Assembly (NCBI GenBank): GCA_047629975.1
Contig: JBLHUT010000174.1
Span: 1 to 7,866, forward strand
Source of the DNA: JBLHUT01 sp047629975
GTDB lineage: Bacteria > Pseudomonadota > Alphaproteobacteria > Rhodobacterales > Rhodobacteraceae
Direction of reading: 5' to 3'
DNA: 7,866 bases
The translations under genes were made by a program, and so were the position numbers. Below are positions 7,130 through 7,866 of the stretch, in pieces. The stretch's first letter is position 1; every line of letters begins with the position of its first letter. Below the pieces are notes generated by a model, which was not told where the DNA came from, searched no databases, and worked only from the letters and a program-made list of their open reading frames with translations.

Positions 7130-7155
7130 CTGTCCTGAAAAGCAGGACCACTTCA
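7130..7155 (-). repeat. Right terminal inverted repeat of IS-A
   Basis: Reverse complement begins TGAAGTGGTCC and pairs with 6253-6278 at 20 of 26 positions. It ends in CA on the plus strand, 61 bases after the orfB stop codon, a normal distance for an IS3-family right end. Confidence 0.8.
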
Positions 7156-7209
7156 GTAGCGCGCTGCACAGCAGAGCGATTGATGCGCAAACTGGGCATC
7201 AAAGGTGTT
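7156..7209 (+). pseudogene. IS-C: 18-codon fragment of a different IS3-type orfB
   Basis: Read from the first base after the IS-A right end, the 18 codons encode V-A-R-C-T-A-E-R-L-M-R-K-L-G-I-K-G-V. This is a well-known block near the N-terminal third of many IS3-family OrfB transposases (V-A-R-C-T-V-E-R-L-M-R-x-L-G-L-x-G-V). It is not part of IS-A or IS-B, so it is the remains of a third element. The rest of it is not seen in the left flank of IS-A or beyond IS-B within the window. Confidence 0.7.
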
Positions 7210-7278
7210 GAGCTACCCCCCCCAAAAAATCGGACACTGACGTAAGCCGCAATTTGTAGTTTGCTGATCTTCAAAACG

Positions 7279-7284
7279 AAGGAG
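7279..7284 (+). promoter_or_regulatory. Ribosome binding site of IS-B orfA
   Basis: AAGGAG lies 7 bases before the ATG at 7292, a strong site that supports this as the original orfA start. Confidence 0.6.
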
Positions 7285-7291
7285 ATCAGAT

Positions 7292-7585
7292 ATGTCGAAA
7301 CGGAGGCAACATCACCCGGAGTTCAAGGCGAAGGTGGCGTTGGACGCGCTGAAAGGCGAAGAGACGGTCAGCGAGCTGGCCAGTCCGTTCGGGGTTCACC
7401 CGACGATGATCCATCAATGGAAGCGGGCCTTGCTTGAAGGCGCGTCTGGTGTGTTCTAACGCGGCAGCCGTAAGGCCCCTGATGTCGACGAAGAGCAGGT
7501 CAAGGACTTGCACGCCAAGATCGGGGTGTTGGCCGTCGCCAATGACTTTTTGTCACGAAAGCTCAAGCCTTGGACCGGCAAGTGA
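7292..7585 (+). pseudogene. IS-B orfA (transposase helix-turn-helix subunit), nonsense-interrupted
   Basis: The frame is 97 codons plus stop, the usual length for IS3-family OrfA. It encodes H-H-P-E-F-K-A-K-V-A-L-D-A-L-K-G-E (about residues 7-23), the helix-turn-helix region V-S-E-L-A...G-V-H-P-T-M-I-H-Q-W-K-R, then G-A-S-G-V-F, and a TAA at 7457-7459 where homologues usually have Glu. After it the match resumes with D-L-H-A-K-I-G-V-L-A-V-A-N-D-F-L-S-R-K-L-K-P-W-T-G-K and TGA at 7583-7585. Only a 55-residue N-terminal fragment would be made from the strong ribosome site. Confidence 0.85.
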
Positions 7586-7800
7586 GGCGCAGGATGATTG
7601 AGCCGAACATCCAGGGCCTGTCTGTTGGCAGGCAATGCGCGTTGCTGTCATCGTTTTACTACGAACCGACAGGAGAGCCCGAGAAAAACTTGGATCTTAT
7701 GCGCGTGATCGACAAGCAATTTCGGGAGTATCCGAAACTCTGTGTATGGGGTTCAGCCCATGTTGTTGAACCGGGTCATCGGTTGAACCGTTCTGGGTAA
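7570..7800 (+). pseudogene. IS-B orfB (DDE transposase) N-terminal fragment
   Basis: This frame overlaps the end of orfA by 16 bases in the -1 frame, the arrangement used by IS3 elements to make the fused OrfAB transposase. It encodes R-R-R-M-I-E-P-N...L-S-V-G-R-Q-C-A-L-L-S, then S-F-Y-Y-E-P-T-G-E-P-E and N-L-D-L-M-R-V-I-D-K-Q-F-R-E-Y-P. Four residues usually present between L-L-S and S-F-Y-Y are missing (12-base deletion). After Y-P at about 7737 the expected F-Y-G-x-R-Q-M block is not found; G-H-R-L-N-R at 7774-7791 may be a degraded trace of a later segment. The frame stops at 7798-7800, before the catalytic core. The starting codon is uncertain (TTG at 7570 or internal codons) because translation normally comes by frameshift from orfA. 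Confidence 0.75.
7765..7790 (+). repeat. 9-bp direct repeat with 17-bp period
   Basis: GTTGAACCG occurs at 7765-7773 and again at 7782-7790. The second copy lies within the near-palindrome CGGTTGAACCG (7780-7790). It falls at the decayed end of IS-B orfB. It may be chance or a trace of local duplication; no function is claimed. Confidence 0.4.
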
Positions 7801-7866
7801 AGAATAGCGAACTGGTTTCGGGCAGCAACCCATTCCGTGACGCACCGTCCGGTGTTCTCGAATTTT
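7801..7866 (+). other. Unassigned tail of the window
   Basis: The final 66 bases have no recognisable IS segment. More than one frame stays open to the edge: on the plus strand one reads N-S-E-L-V-S-G-S-N-P-F-R, and on the minus strand another reads V-T-E-W-V-A-A-R-N-Q-F-A-I-L-Y. This is too short to choose a strand or name a gene. Confidence 0.3.

Larger units (their letters stand above)
6253..7155 (+). mobile_element. IS-A: decayed IS3-family insertion sequence
   Basis: A 903-bp remnant bounded by terminal inverted repeats that start TG and end CA, as in the IS3 family. Inside are an orfA (6325 onward) and the distal half of an orfB in the -1 frame relative to orfA, the normal IS3 arrangement. 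Intact IS3-family elements are about 1.2-1.4 kb, so roughly 300-450 bp has been lost, mainly the first half of orfB. A nonsense codon in orfA and another at the catalytic glutamate of orfB make it non-functional. The bases flanking the two ends (AAC on the left, GTA on the right) are not a target-site duplication, so at least one flank has been rearranged since insertion. The subgroup is not assigned. Confidence 0.85.
7209..7800 (+). mobile_element. IS-B: second IS3-family element, degenerate and probably incomplete
   Basis: The likely left end is TGAGCTACC at 7209, followed by an unusual run of eight C and six A (7216-7229) and TCGGACAC, similar to left ends of IS3-family elements. It carries orfA (7292) and orfB in the -1 frame. 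The orfB match fades after about 7737, so the element is truncated or rearranged. No matching right inverted repeat is found in the window. The exact left end is inferred from the TG and the C-rich tract and has not been confirmed by a pair. Confidence 0.65.

Noticed and set aside
6250..7158. Target-site duplication around IS-A
   Set aside because: The three bases on the left (AAC) and right (GTA) differ, and 4-base versions (GAAC, GTAG) do not match either.
7540..7585. Canonical A-rich slippery heptamer for OrfAB frameshifting in IS-B
   Set aside because: No A6G or similar heptamer is visible in the orfA/orfB overlap, although the -1 frame relation is correct.
7746..7790. tRNA-like or attachment-site structure near the repeated GTTGAACCG
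   Set aside because: The hairpins are short (5-bp stems) and no cloverleaf or tRNA end could be drawn, so no RNA gene or att site is claimed.

Overview
The window looks like a piece of an alphaproteobacterial chromosome or large plasmid. GC-rich codon choice, tight operon spacing and the gene styles suggest a Rhodobacterales/Roseobacter-type organism. That is an inference: there is no rRNA or other marker gene here.

Positions 1-6129 hold six co-directional plus-strand genes packed as one operon, with gaps of 12-24 bp or a 4-bp overlap. They are the C-terminal part of an ABC transporter permease (PotC-like), a PotA-like ABC ATPase, a PuuE-like member of the polysaccharide deacetylase fold, a family III (CaiB/BaiF, formyl-CoA transferase type) CoA transferase, an acyl-CoA dehydrogenase and an MFS transporter. 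The operon's beginning (solute-binding protein, first permease, probably a regulator) lies upstream of the window. The combination reads as an uptake-and-catabolism module. A small, possibly nitrogenous, organic molecule would be imported, a C-N bond opened by the PuuE-like hydrolase, the resulting carboxylate converted to its CoA thioester, and the thioester oxidised by the flavoenzyme. The MFS protein would handle a related acid or a side product. The substrate cannot be read from the sequence.

Positions 6130-6252 are a short spacer with no convincing gene. From 6253 to about 7800 lies a graveyard of three different IS3-family fragments. IS-A (6253-7155) has recognisable imperfect terminal inverted repeats, a nonsense-interrupted orfA, and an orfB that has lost its N-terminal half and carries a stop exactly at the catalytic glutamate codon of the D-D-E triad. 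An 18-codon scrap of a different IS3-type orfB (IS-C) abuts IS-A's right end. IS-B (from about 7209) has an orfA with one stop and a truncated orfB in the -1 frame. The last ~65 bases are unassigned.

The most interesting points are the composition of the operon, an acyl-CoA dehydrogenase whose catalytic base appears to sit at the isovaleryl-CoA/long-chain dehydrogenase position (E254) instead of the usual C-terminal position (here P375), and a PuuE-like hydrolase without the classical metal-binding residues of deacetylases.
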